This document shows, in pieces, positions 1 to 9,005 of a stretch of DNA of 64,000 bases (positions within the stretch are counted from its first letter, which is position 1; each line of letters begins with the position of its first letter). Source of the stretch: Acidiphilium acidophilum (GTDB taxonomy: Bacteria; Pseudomonadota; Alphaproteobacteria; Acetobacterales; Acetobacteraceae); assembly GCF_033842475.1 (NCBI RefSeq), contig NZ_JAWXYB010000002.1:1-64000 (forward strand), written 5' to 3'. Made by a program: the position numbers and the translations under genes. The notes below the pieces were generated by a model. It did no database searches. It was not told where the DNA came from and saw only the letters and a list, made by a program, of their open reading frames with translations.

Positions 1-53
1 GCCCGAAGTAACGAAACGCCCTGCGCTGTAGCATAAGCGGACAAAGTGGGAAC
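1..53 (+). repeat. Left terminal inverted repeat of Tn3-family transposon
   Basis: Begins GCCCGAAGTAACG and ends GACAAAGTGGGAAC. It matches the reverse complement of 3851-3903 with only a few mismatches. At about 53 bp it is longer than the usual 38 bp of the family. Confidence 0.9.
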
Positions 54-126
54 GTTGACTGGTTGGGATGGAGGTTTTCTGCGGGTTTGAGCGGAGAGCG
101 CGGTTCTGAGGCCGGAACCGCGCGAT

Positions 127-263
127 GACGGAAAACACCTGTTTTCCGTCGGTGGTCCGAGACCTGCCGAAAAGTCCCAGATTTTGTGCCGAATCATGTA
201 CGGAAAACATAGTCGGAATGGCATGATATACGGAAACCGTCTCGAAGGGGATTTCCGTACATG
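127..263. promoter_or_regulatory. Probable res site and tnpR promoter region
   Basis: The stretch before the resolvase holds several copies of a CGGAAA core. There is a perfect 11-bp inverted repeat at 127-150 (GACGGAAAACA, 2-bp loop). A second pair, CATGTACGGAAA at 195-206 and TTTCCGTACATG at 252-263, includes the tnpR start codon. Clustered inverted resolvase-type sites directly upstream of tnpR are what a res site looks like; subsite limits are inferred. Confidence 0.55.
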
Positions 264-920
264 CTGATCGGCTACATGCGCGTCTCGACCGACAATGACC
301 GACAGGTGCTCGACCTGCAACGCGACGCCCTGCTCGGAGCCGGGGTCGATGAGCGGCATCTGTTCGAGGATCGTGCCGGGGGCAGCCGGCGCGACCGGCC
401 GGGCCTCGCTGCGGCACTGGCCTATCTGAAATCCGGCGATTGCCTCGTGGTCTGGAAGCTGGACCGGCTCGGCCGGTCGCTGCCGCATCTTCTGGAGACG
501 GTGAACAGCCTTAGGGCGCGTGGCGTCGGCTTCCGGTCGCTGACCGAGCAGATGGACACCACGACGCCGCAGGGGGAATTCCTGTTTCATGTCTTTGGCG
601 CTCTGGCGCAGTTCGAGCGTTCGCTGATCCAGGAGCGTGTGCAGGCAGGTCTGGCGGCCGCCCGTCGGCGGGGCAGGCGTGGTGGCCGACCGATGGCGAT
701 CGATGCCGAGAAGCTGGCGGCGGTGATCGCGGCGCTGGACGCTGGTGCCACGAAAGCGTCGGTCTGCCGCACTTTCGGCATTTCGCGGAGTACGCTGGTC
801 GACTCTCTGGCACGGATCGGCTGGTCTCCTGCCCTCAACAGGCAGGAGGGAGGGACCAGTGGGTCATCGACGGATATTGACCGGGGAACAGATCGCACAG
901 CTGTTCGACCCGCTGACTGA
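261..920 (+). CDS. tnpR: Serine recombinase (Tn3-type resolvase)
   Basis: A 219-residue serine resolvase that would resolve transposition cointegrates at the adjacent res site. The N-terminus MLIGYMRVSTDN carries the nucleophilic serine (residue 10). WKLDRLGRSL (about residues 65-74) is the conserved arginine-containing motif, and GEFLFHVFGALAQFERSLIQERVQ leads into the long E helix. A helix-turn-helix (SVCRTFGISRSTLV) lies near residues 168-181. The C-terminal tail is longer than usual. The gene overlaps the start of tnpA by 62 bp. Confidence 0.92.
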   Translation: MLIGYMRVSTDNDRQVLDLQRDALLGAGVDERHLFEDRAGGSRRDRPGLAAALAYLKSGDCLVVWKLDRLGRSLPHLLETVNSLRARGVGFRSLTEQMDTTTPQGEFLFHVFGALAQFERSLIQERVQAGLAAARRRGRRGGRPMAIDAEKLAAVIAALDAGATKASVCRTFGISRSTLVDSLARIGWSPALNRQEGGTSGSSTDIDRGTDRTAVRPAD

Positions 921-3849
921 TCGACGCGGCATAATTCGTCACTACACGCTGTCTGCTGCGGATCTTGCAATGATCCGGCGCGGGCGGGGCGATCATCACC
1001 GTCTCGGTCTGGCTCTCATGCTCTGTTACCTGCGGTATCCCGGCCGGCCGCTCCATGCCGGCGAGATACCCGATCCTGCCCTGGTCTCGTTCGTCGCCAC
1101 ACAGATCGACGTCTTGCCGGATTCCCTCGGTGCTTATCTGAGGGTGGATCAAAATCGACGCCGGCATTCGGCGGCATTGCAGGATCGCCTCGGGTTGCGG
1201 CCATGGGGGCCGCGCGTGGCGGCAGACCTTGCCGACTGGCTGCTGGCGCATGCACTGGAAGCCGACCGGTTGGTCGATCTGGCGGCTTTGGTGCTGGAAG
1301 AGTGCCGCGGTCGCGGGATTCTTCTACCGCCCCCGGCGCGCCTCGAGCGGCTCTGCATCGAGGTTCGATACCGCGCGCGCCGGGAAATCGAGCGTCGGCT
1401 GACCGAGGGTCTGTCCGCCGATCAGCGGCGTCGGCTGGATGCGTTGACGGAGCGGCGCCTGGACACCAGCCAGAGCTGGCTGGCCTGGCTTCGCCAGATC
1501 CCGGAATCGGCAAAGCCGGCGTCCATGCTCGGGGTGATCGAGCGGTTGGAGCACATCCGGGCAATCGATATCGATCCGGCGCGCGGTCACCGGATCAATC
1601 AATCCCGGCTCGCCCAGCTTGTTCGCGAGGCCGGCCGGACCACGGTGCAGCATGTTGCCGGCTACGAGCGCCGGCGCCGGCATGCCGTGCTCACCGCGAT
1701 CGATCTCGATCTGTCGGCCCGCCTGACGGATCAGGCGATCACTCTGTTCGAGCGGCTGATCGGCGCGATGTTCCGCAAGGCGGAAGGCCGACATGCCCGG
1801 GCGTTCCAGGCCGAAGGCCGGGCGATCAACGAGAAGGTCCGGCTTTATGCGAGGATTGGCGCCGCCCTGATGGCTGCGCGCGCCGGCCAGGGCGATCCCT
1901 TCGCGGCGATTGACAAGGTGATACCCTGGGACCGGTTCTGCTCGACCGTTATGGAAGCGGAAACTCTGGTTCGTTCGGAAGATTTCGATCCCTACGAGGT
2001 GCTGAGCGAACATTATGCCGGCATTCGGCGCTGGGCGCCGGCGTTTCTGGCCACTTTCGAGTTTCAGGGTGTTCCCGCCGCGGCGTCGTTGATGCGCGCG
2101 ATCGCCATGCTGCGCGCCATGAACAGCGCGGGAGCCTCGACGCTGCCCAAGTCAGCGCCGACCGCCTTTGTCCGGCCGCGCTGGGCGCGGCATGTCCTCA
2201 CGGCACACGGCATCGACCGGCGTTATTACGAACTCTGCGTCCTGGCGGAATTGCGCCAGCGCCTTGCTGCCGGCGATGTCTGGGTTACCGGCAGCCGGCA
2301 ATACCGGGCCTTCGAGGAGCGGTTGATCTCCAGGGAGACGCTGCAGGTCCTGCAGAAAGCGTCCGGCATTCCGGTTGCCATCGAGACTGACTTCGATCGC
2401 TTTATCGAGACCAGGCGGACCTGGCTGGATGCGCGGCTGGCCGAGGTCGACGCCCGTGCCCGGGGCGGGCTGCTTCCCGATGTGACGATCGAGAAGGGCG
2501 TGCTGAGAATCACGCCGATCGAAAAATCGACTCCGCCCGAGGCCGAAGCGCTGGCAGCGAAGCTCTATGCCACGCTGCCCCGCATCCGGATCACCGACCT
2601 GCTGACGGAAGTGGCCGGCTGGACCGGCTTCCTGGACTGCTTCACCCATTTGCGCACCGGCGAAGCCGCCGCTGATCCCCGGGTGCTGATGGCGGGGCTG
2701 CTGGCCGATGGCCTCAATCTCGGCCTGACCCGGATGGCCGAAGCCTGCAGCATCGCCAGTCTGGGCCAGCTCGCCTGGACCGCTGACTGGCACATCCGCG
2801 ACGAGACCTACGCCCTGGCGCTGCGCCGCCTGGTCGAACACCAGAGCCGCGAGCCGCTCGCCGCCCTCTTCGGGTCGGGAACCGCCTCATCCTCGGACGG
2901 GCAGTTCTTCCGCGCCGGCGGTTCTGGCCGTGATGCGAGCCGGATCAATGCGCACTACGGCCCCGAACCGGGTCTGAAATTCTACACCCATCTCTCCGAT
3001 CGCTACGCGCCGTTCCATACCAGGGTGATCGCCGCAACCGCCAGCGAAGCCCTGCATGTCCTCGACGGCCTGCTTGATCATCACGGCGATGCGCCGCCAC
3101 GTCAGCACCGGCACCATACCGATGGCGGCGGGGTGTCGGATCATGTCTTTGCCCTGTGCGCCCTGCTCGGATACGTATTCGCGCCGAGAATTCCTGACCT
3201 GAAAGACCGGCGTCTCTACAGTTTTGCCAGACCGGCAGCCTATCCGACGCTCGCGCCGATGATCGCCGGCCGCATCAACGTCGATCTCATCCGCGCCCAT
3301 TGGCCCGATCTCCTGAGGATCGCCACCTCGATCCGCACCGGCACGGTGTCCGCGTCGGTGATCCTGCGACAACTCGCCGCCTACCCACGACAGAACGCCG
3401 TTGCCGCGGCACTGCGCGAACTCGGCCGTCTCGAGCGGACGCTGTTCACCCTCGACTGGCTGGAAGATCCGGGCCTGCGCCGTGAAAGCAGTCATGAACT
3501 CAACAAGGGCGAGGCCCGCAACAGCCTGGCCCGCGCCGTCTTCATTCACCGGCTCGGCGAAATCCGCGACCGGACCTTCGAGAACCAGACACATCGAGCC
3601 TCTGGCCTGAATCTCCTGGTCACCGCCATCATCCTCTGGAACACACGCTATCTCGCGCAAGCCATACAGGCCCTACGCCAGGTCGAGGATGTGCCCGGAA
3701 CCCTCCTCAGACATCTCTCGCCGATCGGCTGGGAGCATGTGAACCTGACCGGCGACTACATCTGGAGCGCCAATCAGAAATCGACGGAAAACCATGCCGG
3801 ATTGCGGCCGCTCCGGCCAATCCCCGACACGACCACCCACGCAGCCTGA
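859..3849 (+). CDS. tnpA: Tn3-family transposase TnpA
   Basis: A transposase of about 996 residues (DUF4158-type N-terminal DNA-binding region, C-terminal DDE domain) that carries out replicative transposition. I chose the GTG at 859, 38 codons inside the longest open frame, because a strong ribosome site AGGAGGGAGGG (844-854) sits just before it and the protein then starts VGHRRILTGEQIAQLFDPL, the usual family N-terminus. Conserved C-terminal features are SSSDGQFF with a catalytic Asp and LNKGEARNSLARAVFIHRLG around the catalytic Glu. The stop lies 1 bp before the right inverted repeat. Confidence 0.92.
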   Translation: MGHRRILTGEQIAQLFDPLTDRRGIIRHYTLSAADLAMIRRGRGDHHRLGLALMLCYLRYPGRPLHAGEIPDPALVSFVATQIDVLPDSLGAYLRVDQNRRRHSAALQDRLGLRPWGPRVAADLADWLLAHALEADRLVDLAALVLEECRGRGILLPPPARLERLCIEVRYRARREIERRLTEGLSADQRRRLDALTERRLDTSQSWLAWLRQIPESAKPASMLGVIERLEHIRAIDIDPARGHRINQSRLAQLVREAGRTTVQHVAGYERRRRHAVLTAIDLDLSARLTDQAITLFERLIGAMFRKAEGRHARAFQAEGRAINEKVRLYARIGAALMAARAGQGDPFAAIDKVIPWDRFCSTVMEAETLVRSEDFDPYEVLSEHYAGIRRWAPAFLATFEFQGVPAAASLMRAIAMLRAMNSAGASTLPKSAPTAFVRPRWARHVLTAHGIDRRYYELCVLAELRQRLAAGDVWVTGSRQYRAFEERLISRETLQVLQKASGIPVAIETDFDRFIETRRTWLDARLAEVDARARGGLLPDVTIEKGVLRITPIEKSTPPEAEALAAKLYATLPRIRITDLLTEVAGWTGFLDCFTHLRTGEAAADPRVLMAGLLADGLNLGLTRMAEACSIASLGQLAWTADWHIRDETYALALRRLVEHQSREPLAALFGSGTASSSDGQFFRAGGSGRDASRINAHYGPEPGLKFYTHLSDRYAPFHTRVIAATASEALHVLDGLLDHHGDAPPRQHRHHTDGGGVSDHVFALCALLGYVFAPRIPDLKDRRLYSFARPAAYPTLAPMIAGRINVDLIRAHWPDLLRIATSIRTGTVSASVILRQLAAYPRQNAVAAALRELGRLERTLFTLDWLEDPGLRRESSHELNKGEARNSLARAVFIHRLGEIRDRTFENQTHRASGLNLLVTAIILWNTRYLAQAIQALRQVEDVPGTLLRHLSPIGWEHVNLTGDYIWSANQKSTENHAGLRPLRPIPDTTTHAA

Positions 3850-3850
3850 T

Positions 3851-3903
3851 GTTCCCACTTTGTCCGCTTATGCTACAGCGCGGGGCGATCCGTTACTTCG
3901 GGC
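3851..3903 (-). repeat. Right terminal inverted repeat of Tn3-family transposon
   Basis: Reverse complement of the repeat at 1-53 apart from a few mismatches in the ACGAAACGCCCTG segment. It ends with CTTCGGGC at the junction with the IS256-type fragment. Confidence 0.9.
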
Positions 3904-4470
3904 CATCCTGGCCTGCAGGTAGACGCCGTCGGCCCAGACATAGACATAGCGGCGCGCCGAGAGATCGCGGCGCTGCCAACGATCATACTCCTCCTGCCAG
4001 CCTGCCGTGAGGCGGGAAATCACCGCCGGCGACAGGTTCGGCGCGTCCGCCCCGAGCAACGCCGTCAGCGCCTCCTGGAAATCGCCGGTGGAGACGCCGC
4101 GCAGATACAGCACGGGCAACAGGGCATCGAGGCTTTTCGAGCGGCGTGCCCAGCGCGGCAGGATCGCCGAGGTGAAGCGGATCCTCGTCTCCGCCGACAC
4201 GCCCGGCGCGCGGTCACGCACCTTCGGCCGCTGCACCGGGATCGGACCGATCCCGGTCTGGATCGCCCGTTCCGGGCCGGCGCCGTGCCGGACAACACGC
4301 TGCCGGCCGTCGGGCAAGAGTTCCTCGCTGAACTGGGCAACGAAACTGGCCGCCTCGGCCTTCAGGGCCGCCATCAGCATCTGCCGCGCGCCCTCACGGG
4401 CTATCTCCGTCAACGGATCGATGATCGAACCAGGCTGATGAAAAGAGGTGATCGTGCTATTCTCGTTCAT
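3904..4470 (-). pseudogene. IS256-family transposase, N-terminal fragment
   Basis: About 189 residues of an IS256/MULE-type transposase, different from the six-copy IS of this window. The start MNENSTITSFHQPG follows a GAGG ribosome site. The family region RPKVRDR...RFTSAILPRWARRSKSLDALLPVLYLRGVSTGDFQEAL is intact, and the reading ends at WADGVYLQARM exactly where the Tn3-family repeat begins. The catalytic centre and C-terminal half are missing. The outer IS end is probably near 4567, right behind the PEP-CTERM gene. Confidence 0.85.
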
Positions 4471-5055
4471 AGGCGTATCGCTCCTCAGGGAGGTTCTGGC
4501 AGGCTTGGACACCCGCCACGATACGCCGCCTTCTCAGACCTCATCACCCATTTTCAGCCATAGCCCCTACCTCTATCAGAGGTAGCGTTTGGAGAGTTTG
4601 CGCCGCCCGACCAAACCAAGACCGACAAGGCCAGTGCCGAGCAGAAGAAGGGAGCCGGGTTCGGGTACTGGTGTACCGGGTGTCGGCGTCAGTGTTTCTG
4701 ATATAAGATCATAATGATTCTTTGTCCCATCCCAGTTAATCTTAAAATCCGGACTATATCCAGAAAATGTCCCAGACGATAGCGTAACATTGAATACATA
4801 ATTAATGCTTGTATTGGCTGGCAATATCGGGCCAGTCGGGGCTGTTTCGGCCATGAAGCAGTAGAAATTTCCAGTTCCGTTACAGCCGTTTGCGTTTAGA
4901 CCTCCTATTGATTCTGTGAATCCTGACGGGGCCAGAGCACTCGCAAAATTTGAGGGCTGGTTGAAAGCAAACGACTGTACGCCATAGCGCCCACCTTCTG
5001 TATCGGAAGGGCCATTTATGCCTGCGATATTAAGGGTGAACTGATCCGTTAAGGG

Positions 5056-5064
5056 ATTGGCTGT
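5056..5064. repeat. 9-bp target duplication of IS256 copy 1 (left)
   Basis: ATTGGCTGT precedes the IS and is repeated at 6418-6426 after it. Nine bases match, whereas the other insertions show eight. Confidence 0.9.
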
Positions 5065-5105
5065 GATTGAGCAACCTGATGTCTGGAAAATAGGGCGAGC
5101 GGGGG

Positions 5106-6287
5106 TCAGGCATCCTGGTAGTCCCACTTGATGTAGCCCTTGGTGTCGGCGGCCCATTTTTCATCGATTTCGACGAGGACGGCGCTGACGAGGCGTTCGA
5201 GGGAGGCTTCGTTGGGGAAGACCCTGATTTTGGTGGTGCGGCGTTTGAGTTCCTGCTGGATGCCGCGTTCCATGGGGTTGGAAGTGCGAAGCCGGCGCTG
5301 GTGGGGTTCTGGCAGTGTGAAGACGGTGAGGCCTTCGGGGATATTTCGTTCGAGCCAATCGGCGAGCTTTGGTGCGGTGTCGCGATAGGCATTGACGAGG
5401 GTTGTGAGAGCGATCTGGGCAGCGGCGAGGGAATTTGCGTTCCAGACGGTCCGGAGTTCTGCGCCGATGCGTTTGCGGATGGCGTGGTTGGGGGCGTGGT
5501 GGATGGCGTTTTGGGCGAGGTGGAACTGGCATCGTTGCCAGTGTGCGGCGCCGAAGACGGCGCGGCGTGCGGCGTGCAATCCGGCATGGTCATCGGAGAC
5601 GATGAATTCGACGCCTCGCAGGCCACGCTGATGGAGGCTTTCGAGGAAGGCACGCCAATGGACTTCGGCCTCGGAAAGGGCGACCGAGACGCCGAGGACA
5701 CGGCGGCGTTCATCGGGTCCGATGCCGATGGCCGAGAGCACGGCGGCATCGCGGACGACGCCATTATCGCGCATTTTTTCATATCTGGCGTCGAGGATGA
5801 GGTAGCGGATCTCGGCGAGGGGTCGGGTGCGCCAGGCGGCGAGTTCGTCATCGAGCAGCTTGCTGGCGCGGCTGACCTGAGCGGAGGAGAGGCTTTCGAT
5901 GCCGAATTCGCGCATGACGGCCTCGACGTCGCGGGTGGAGACGCCTTTGATGTACATTTCGGCGACGGCGACCATGACGGCGCGGACCGAGCGTCGGCCG
6001 CGTTCGAGGGACTGTGGGTAGAAGGGTTCGCCCACGTGACCGGCGGTTTTGGGGACATCGACGGTGATCGACCCGGCCGGGGTATCGATCCGCTTGGGCT
6101 TGTAGCCATTGGCGTAACCCTGACGATCGGGGTTGCGCTCGTAGTGACTGGCGTGGAGGAAGCGTTCGCGCTCGATCTGCATGGCGAGTTCGAAGGTCCT
6201 GGCAAATACCGTGGCGATATCGCCTGCGCCGTTTTCGATCAGATGTTCCAAAAGTGCCTCGATAATCGTATCCTTTTTGGCGTCCAT
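5106..6287 (-). CDS. IS256-family transposase (copy 1)
   Basis: A 393-residue mutator-type (MULE) transposase. D166 lies in YLILDARYEKMRDNG and D232/D233 in FIVSDDHAGLHAA. The CxxH-like motif QRCQFHLAQN is near 251-260, and the catalytic Glu is E340 in TSNPMERGIQQELKRRT. These are the expected D-D-E positions of the family. The start MDAKKDTIIEALLEHL follows GGAGACCGATGA. Family length is normal and the protein should be active: it is unchanged in five of six copies. Confidence 0.95.
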   Translation of the reverse strand: MDAKKDTIIEALLEHLIENGAGDIATVFARTFELAMQIERERFLHASHYERNPDRQGYANGYKPKRIDTPAGSITVDVPKTAGHVGEPFYPQSLERGRRSVRAVMVAVAEMYIKGVSTRDVEAVMREFGIESLSSAQVSRASKLLDDELAAWRTRPLAEIRYLILDARYEKMRDNGVVRDAAVLSAIGIGPDERRRVLGVSVALSEAEVHWRAFLESLHQRGLRGVEFIVSDDHAGLHAARRAVFGAAHWQRCQFHLAQNAIHHAPNHAIRKRIGAELRTVWNANSLAAAQIALTTLVNAYRDTAPKLADWLERNIPEGLTVFTLPEPHQRRLRTSNPMERGIQQELKRRTTKIRVFPNEASLERLVSAVLVEIDEKWAADTKGYIKWDYQDA

Positions 6288-6340
6288 TCATCGGTCTCCA
6301 TGTTGGTGTGAACAACTGCATGGAATACCAGAATGAACAG

Positions 6341-6368
6341 CCCTTGCCGGGGCATGCCCCGGCAAGGG
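6341..6368. repeat. Perfect 28-bp palindrome inside the IS256-type element
   Basis: CCCTTGCCGGGGCA followed by its exact complement, located between the IS end and the transposase start. It recurs in all six copies (for example 17653-17680). The position suggests a hairpin that blocks read-through transcription or translation of the transposase; this role is inferred. Confidence 0.8.
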
Positions 6369-6540
6369 CACCAACTCCCAACCCAAAATGAATTTCCAGA
6401 CGTCAGGTTACACCACCATTGGCTGTCGCTGATTCGGTCAGCGTATAGGTGAGGCCATCGGCGATCAGGCTGGCGCGAGCGCCTGCCGTTGTAAGCCCCA
6501 GGATGACGACAGCGCTGGCAACATGGCGAAACTTCAACAT

Positions 6541-7055
6541 GAACGTCCCTTTCGAAAGGCTGGCGTTGACTGACGCGGTCGGTTCATTTCGGTTCGGCTG
6601 CTTTACGCAGGGAAGGCGCCGATTTTGGCCGCAAAATAGAACAAGCAATTCCCATGCCGAGCTAAATAAGTTCGTAAAATCAATGAATAAAATATTTTAG
6701 ACAAGCGAGATGTAAAATATACTGACACTACTTTTGGTCGAGTCATTCATGAAAAACATCTTTGGTTGTATAAATTGGGCGAATAGCCGCAATGCCAGAA
6801 CCCGTATCATGGAATTTCGTCGAAAGTCCCCTGGCATGCGTTGGCAATTCAGGATCTGATAAGGGAACATTATCAGATATAGACTGCGGCTGAGTTGGCC
6901 ATCCGTCTTGGCGGCGCTCGAAAAGGGGCAGCGACTTCAATTGCGGCGCAGCCAAGGTAGTGTCGTCACGACATGACGCGAAGCGCGGGGCATGTTGTGA
7001 CGTGTTCCTGCAGCCGCCGACGACCGGGCGCCGTTTTGGCGCCCGGCTTTTGTGT
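6541..7055. other. Intergenic region with a strong hairpin
   Basis: Upstream AT-rich leader of the broken PEP-CTERM gene, then no convincing gene. At 7024-7046 there is a 9-bp perfect stem (CCGGGCGCC, loop GTTTT) followed on the plus strand by CTTTTG. It lies just beyond the stop of the minus-strand PEP-CTERM gene at 7056 and is a plausible terminator, though its U-run is on the opposite strand. Confidence 0.5.
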
Positions 7056-7751
7056 TCAGGCGCGACGACGCTTGCGCCGCAGGATGGCGGCGAGGCCGAG
7101 CAGACCGGTGCCCATCAGTGCCAGCGAACCAGGTTCGGGGACCTGCATGGTGATGGTAGCGTTGTCCGACCCCTTGCCGTCCGCGATAATCTTGAACACT
7201 TCGGTGATCGAGTACGGGTTGGTCGAACTGAGATTGACCGCCACGGGCGCGGAATTCTGGATTCCGGAACTGAGCCCCAGGAAGGTCGCCGTACCCAACT
7301 GGGTGGCCATTCCGTTCAGCGCATTGCTCGCATCGTAGTAAGTGGTCTCGGTTACACTCGACAGCGCGCCCGAGGGCTGGTTCAGCGTGAACCCGCTCAG
7401 GAAGGACTGGATGCCGGTCGGCGACGTGATTCCGGTTTCCGACGCGTAGACATACAGCGTGCCACCCGCAGACGTGGAGGTATTGATGCTGTTGGTGCTA
7501 AAGTTATCTGCAGGCAGAAGATCGCCGCTGCTACCGATCTTGTTGATTGTGAACGTACCGAAAGAGCCATTGTAGTAGGGGCCGCCCGGGGCCGGAGACT
7601 GCGTGACATAATTCGCGTAGCCGGCCTCCTGCAGGGTGATGGTGATCACAGGCGTCGCATGGGCGACCGGCATTCCGACCAGAGCAATGGCGCCGCATAC
7701 CGCTGCGCCGAGCAATGCCGATTTCAGTGATTTACGTTTCATCGTCCTCAT
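7056..7751 (-). CDS. PEP-CTERM sorting-domain protein
   Basis: About 228-231 residues; the start may be 7751 or the ATG at 7742 (MKRKSLKSALLGAAVCG), and neither has a clean ribosome site. An N-terminal signal peptide ends near VAHATP. The middle is Ser/Thr/Asn/Gly-rich (TSTSAGGTLYVYASETGITSP), as in secreted or surface proteins of this class. The C-terminus VPEPGSLALMGTGLLGLAAILRRKRRRA is a complete PEP-CTERM anchor. It is the second such gene in 3 kb and, unlike its neighbour, intact. The partner exosortase must lie elsewhere. Confidence 0.9.
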   Translation of the reverse strand: MRTMKRKSLKSALLGAAVCGAIALVGMPVAHATPVITITLQEAGYANYVTQSPAPGGPYYNGSFGTFTINKIGSSGDLLPADNFSTNSINTSTSAGGTLYVYASETGITSPTGIQSFLSGFTLNQPSGALSSVTETTYYDASNALNGMATQLGTATFLGLSSGIQNSAPVAVNLSSTNPYSITEVFKIIADGKGSDNATITMQVPEPGSLALMGTGLLGLAAILRRKRRRA

Positions 7752-8182
7752 TTCCTAATCGCCTTGGGCCACGAAGGTTGCTGCCGTTTGCCGTAAAATT
7801 TAATAATGCGCCGTTTTACCGGCGAATTTTCGAATGCAAAAATAATGCCATTTTATTAGCTTTTGTTTTTCAATCTCTTATCATTGCGTTTTCGGCACGA
7901 GCTGAGAGACGTGTAAAGTTTTCTGACTCGTTACCCCGAGGGCGGCCGATCGGAGCAGGAGCCGGACGCTACGGGCAAGGAGACGAGCGCCGGCGGCGGG
8001 TGCCGAAAGGTCCCATTCAGTCGCACGGCCGGATCGGACACGAGGAACTGATGCGCATGGAACTGGATCGCTCAGCAAGATCCACGTACAGTCGCCCAGG
8101 CAGCCTGATCAACGGACCCAGGGGATGCTGAAACACCGCCCCCCCCAATCACGCCAAGGTCTTCGCCGTATGGATACAATTG
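7752..8182. other. Intergenic region without convincing gene
   Basis: The first 150 bases are AT-rich and fit a promoter region for the minus-strand PEP-CTERM gene. The remainder is GC-rich with only short overlapping frames and no ribosome sites. Confidence 0.4.
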
Positions 8183-8344
8183 ATGCAAATTGATGTCGGA
8201 GTTATTTCGCGTCTGAGTGCCGCGGCAAGATACATACGCCACGAGGATGCTGAACGGCTCGCCTGGCCGAAGGCGGCGCTGTTGATTTTTCTTGTCTCGA
8301 TCGCGGCCTGGACCGTTATTCTGGCGTTGTTCATCTGGCTTTGA
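8183..8344 (+). CDS. Possible small membrane protein (53 residues)
   Basis: Short frame starting MQIDVGVISRL and ending LALFIWL. Residues 32-53 form one strongly hydrophobic segment (AALLIFLVSIAAWTVILALF), preceded by a charged RHEDAERLAWPK stretch, so a single-pass inner-membrane peptide is plausible. No recognised family and no strong ribosome site. It could also be the end of a longer, decayed gene, since the frame stays open upstream. Confidence 0.35.
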   Translation: MQIDVGVISRLSAAARYIRHEDAERLAWPKAALLIFLVSIAAWTVILALFIWL

Positions 8345-8517
8345 AATCGCTGGCGCGCATGGCACGAGGAAGCTACAGCTAGTCAACCGTCATTCGTGCC
8401 GCATCAAACCGCCTCTCGGCCCGACGCCCCTTGCCCTACAAACGTGGGTATCACAACCAGCCTGATGAATTCGAGTGTGGCCCGCATCTTCGGCGCTAGG
8501 ATTCTACCTATTCCTCG

Positions 8518-8682
8518 CTACTGGGCACGGTGATGGCCGTGAAGATAGAAGGCTATGTCCATGACAGCGATGACACTGATCATCACAACAGCAAAAGACG
8601 CGATCGGACGATCATAGAGAATGACGCTTTTCGCGCTGATGCAATCCACGACACGAATGAAGCGTTGCCGCAGCGACACCAT
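8518..8682 (-). CDS. Possible small membrane protein (54 residues)
   Basis: Frame starting MVSLRQRFIRVVDC and ending HGHHRAQ. A hydrophobic helix (PIASFAVVMISVIAVMDIAF, about residues 26-45) follows a basic N-terminus, and the tail is His-rich. An in-frame stop lies a few codons upstream, so this start is forced. No family recognised. The opposite-strand frame here is highly charged and His-rich, which suggests that it is the shadow. Confidence 0.4.
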   Translation of the reverse strand: MVSLRQRFIRVVDCISAKSVILYDRPIASFAVVMISVIAVMDIAFYLHGHHRAQ

Positions 8683-8818
8683 CCCAAAGACCCTTTCTTG
8701 TCCAATATATTACTGTTTTTTCATTTTTGATCTTATCGATGTCCAGGCTCGCGGAATAGTTGAAATTCTGCATGGCTGATTTTTGCGATCTTCCGTCTGC
8801 GCAATCTTAATCAGCCAG

Positions 8819-8914
8819 GATCCTCGGCTCGGCGAGGCAGAGGCGATCGTGCTGGCGGTGCTCGGGCTCAGCCGCGCGCTTGCCGTCTCGGTGGTCGCGG
8901 AAGGGGCGGAAACT
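8819..8914 (+). pseudogene. EAL-domain (c-di-GMP phosphodiesterase) remnant
   Basis: Thirty-two codons reading DPRLGEAEAIVLAVLGL, SRALAVSVVAEGAET. The VVAEGxET core and the preceding helix are the signature of the C-terminal part of an EAL domain. The expected continuation (QLxFLxxxGCDxxQGY) is absent and no start is present, so only a scrap remains. Confidence 0.6.
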
Positions 8915-9005
8915 CCATCAACTCCCGATCGTGCCGCCCGCCGGGGATCTGGGCCTCAGCGGATTCACGCCTCGTGGCACCAGCGCGATCGCGCTTACCC
9001 CTGCC

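Larger units (their letters stand above)
1..3903 (+). mobile_element. Tn3-family transposon, tnpR-tnpA
   Basis: A compact unit transposon: a resolvase gene and a Tn3-type transposase in the same direction, bounded by near-identical 53-bp inverted repeats (1-53 and 3851-3903). No cargo is present. The right end interrupts an IS256-type transposase fragment at 3904, so the transposon arrived after that IS. The window starts at the left repeat, so the left flank and target duplication cannot be checked; the true end may lie a base or so outside the window. Confidence 0.9.
5065..6417 (-). mobile_element. IS256-family insertion sequence, copy 1
   Basis: A 1353-bp element with one transposase gene. 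The outer ends are imperfect inverted repeats: one end reads GATTGAGCAACCTGATGTC, the other (reverse complement) GGTGGTGTAACCTGACGTC, sharing the AACCTGAYGTCTGGAAA core. It is inserted in a PEP-CTERM gene with a 9-bp duplication. Confidence 0.95.
4576..6540 (-). pseudogene. PEP-CTERM sorting-domain protein, split by IS256 copy 1
   Basis: The gene starts at 6540 with a signal peptide (MLKFRHVASAVVILGLTTAGARA) preceded by AAAGGGA. It is cut at 6418 by the IS and resumes at 5055. Removing the IS and one 9-bp target copy restores an exact 201-codon frame across ...TESATAN-PLTDQFTLN.... The C-terminus VPEPGSLLLLGTGLVGLGLVGRRK is a textbook PEP-CTERM signal: PEP motif, hydrophobic helix, basic end. 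Such proteins are exported and processed by an exosortase; no exosortase is in the window. The body (NWDGTKNHYDL and neighbours) is not recognised. Confidence 0.88.

Noticed and set aside
5301..6311. 336-codon open frame opposite to the IS256 transposase, repeated in all six copies
   Set aside because: It is the antisense shadow of a GC-rich transposase gene, rich in Gly/Asp/Ala without domains or ribosome site; repetition only reflects the IS copies.
7715..8131. 138-codon frame upstream of the PEP-CTERM gene
   Set aside because: Starts inside the signal-peptide region of the opposite gene and has no family features; composition changes midway.
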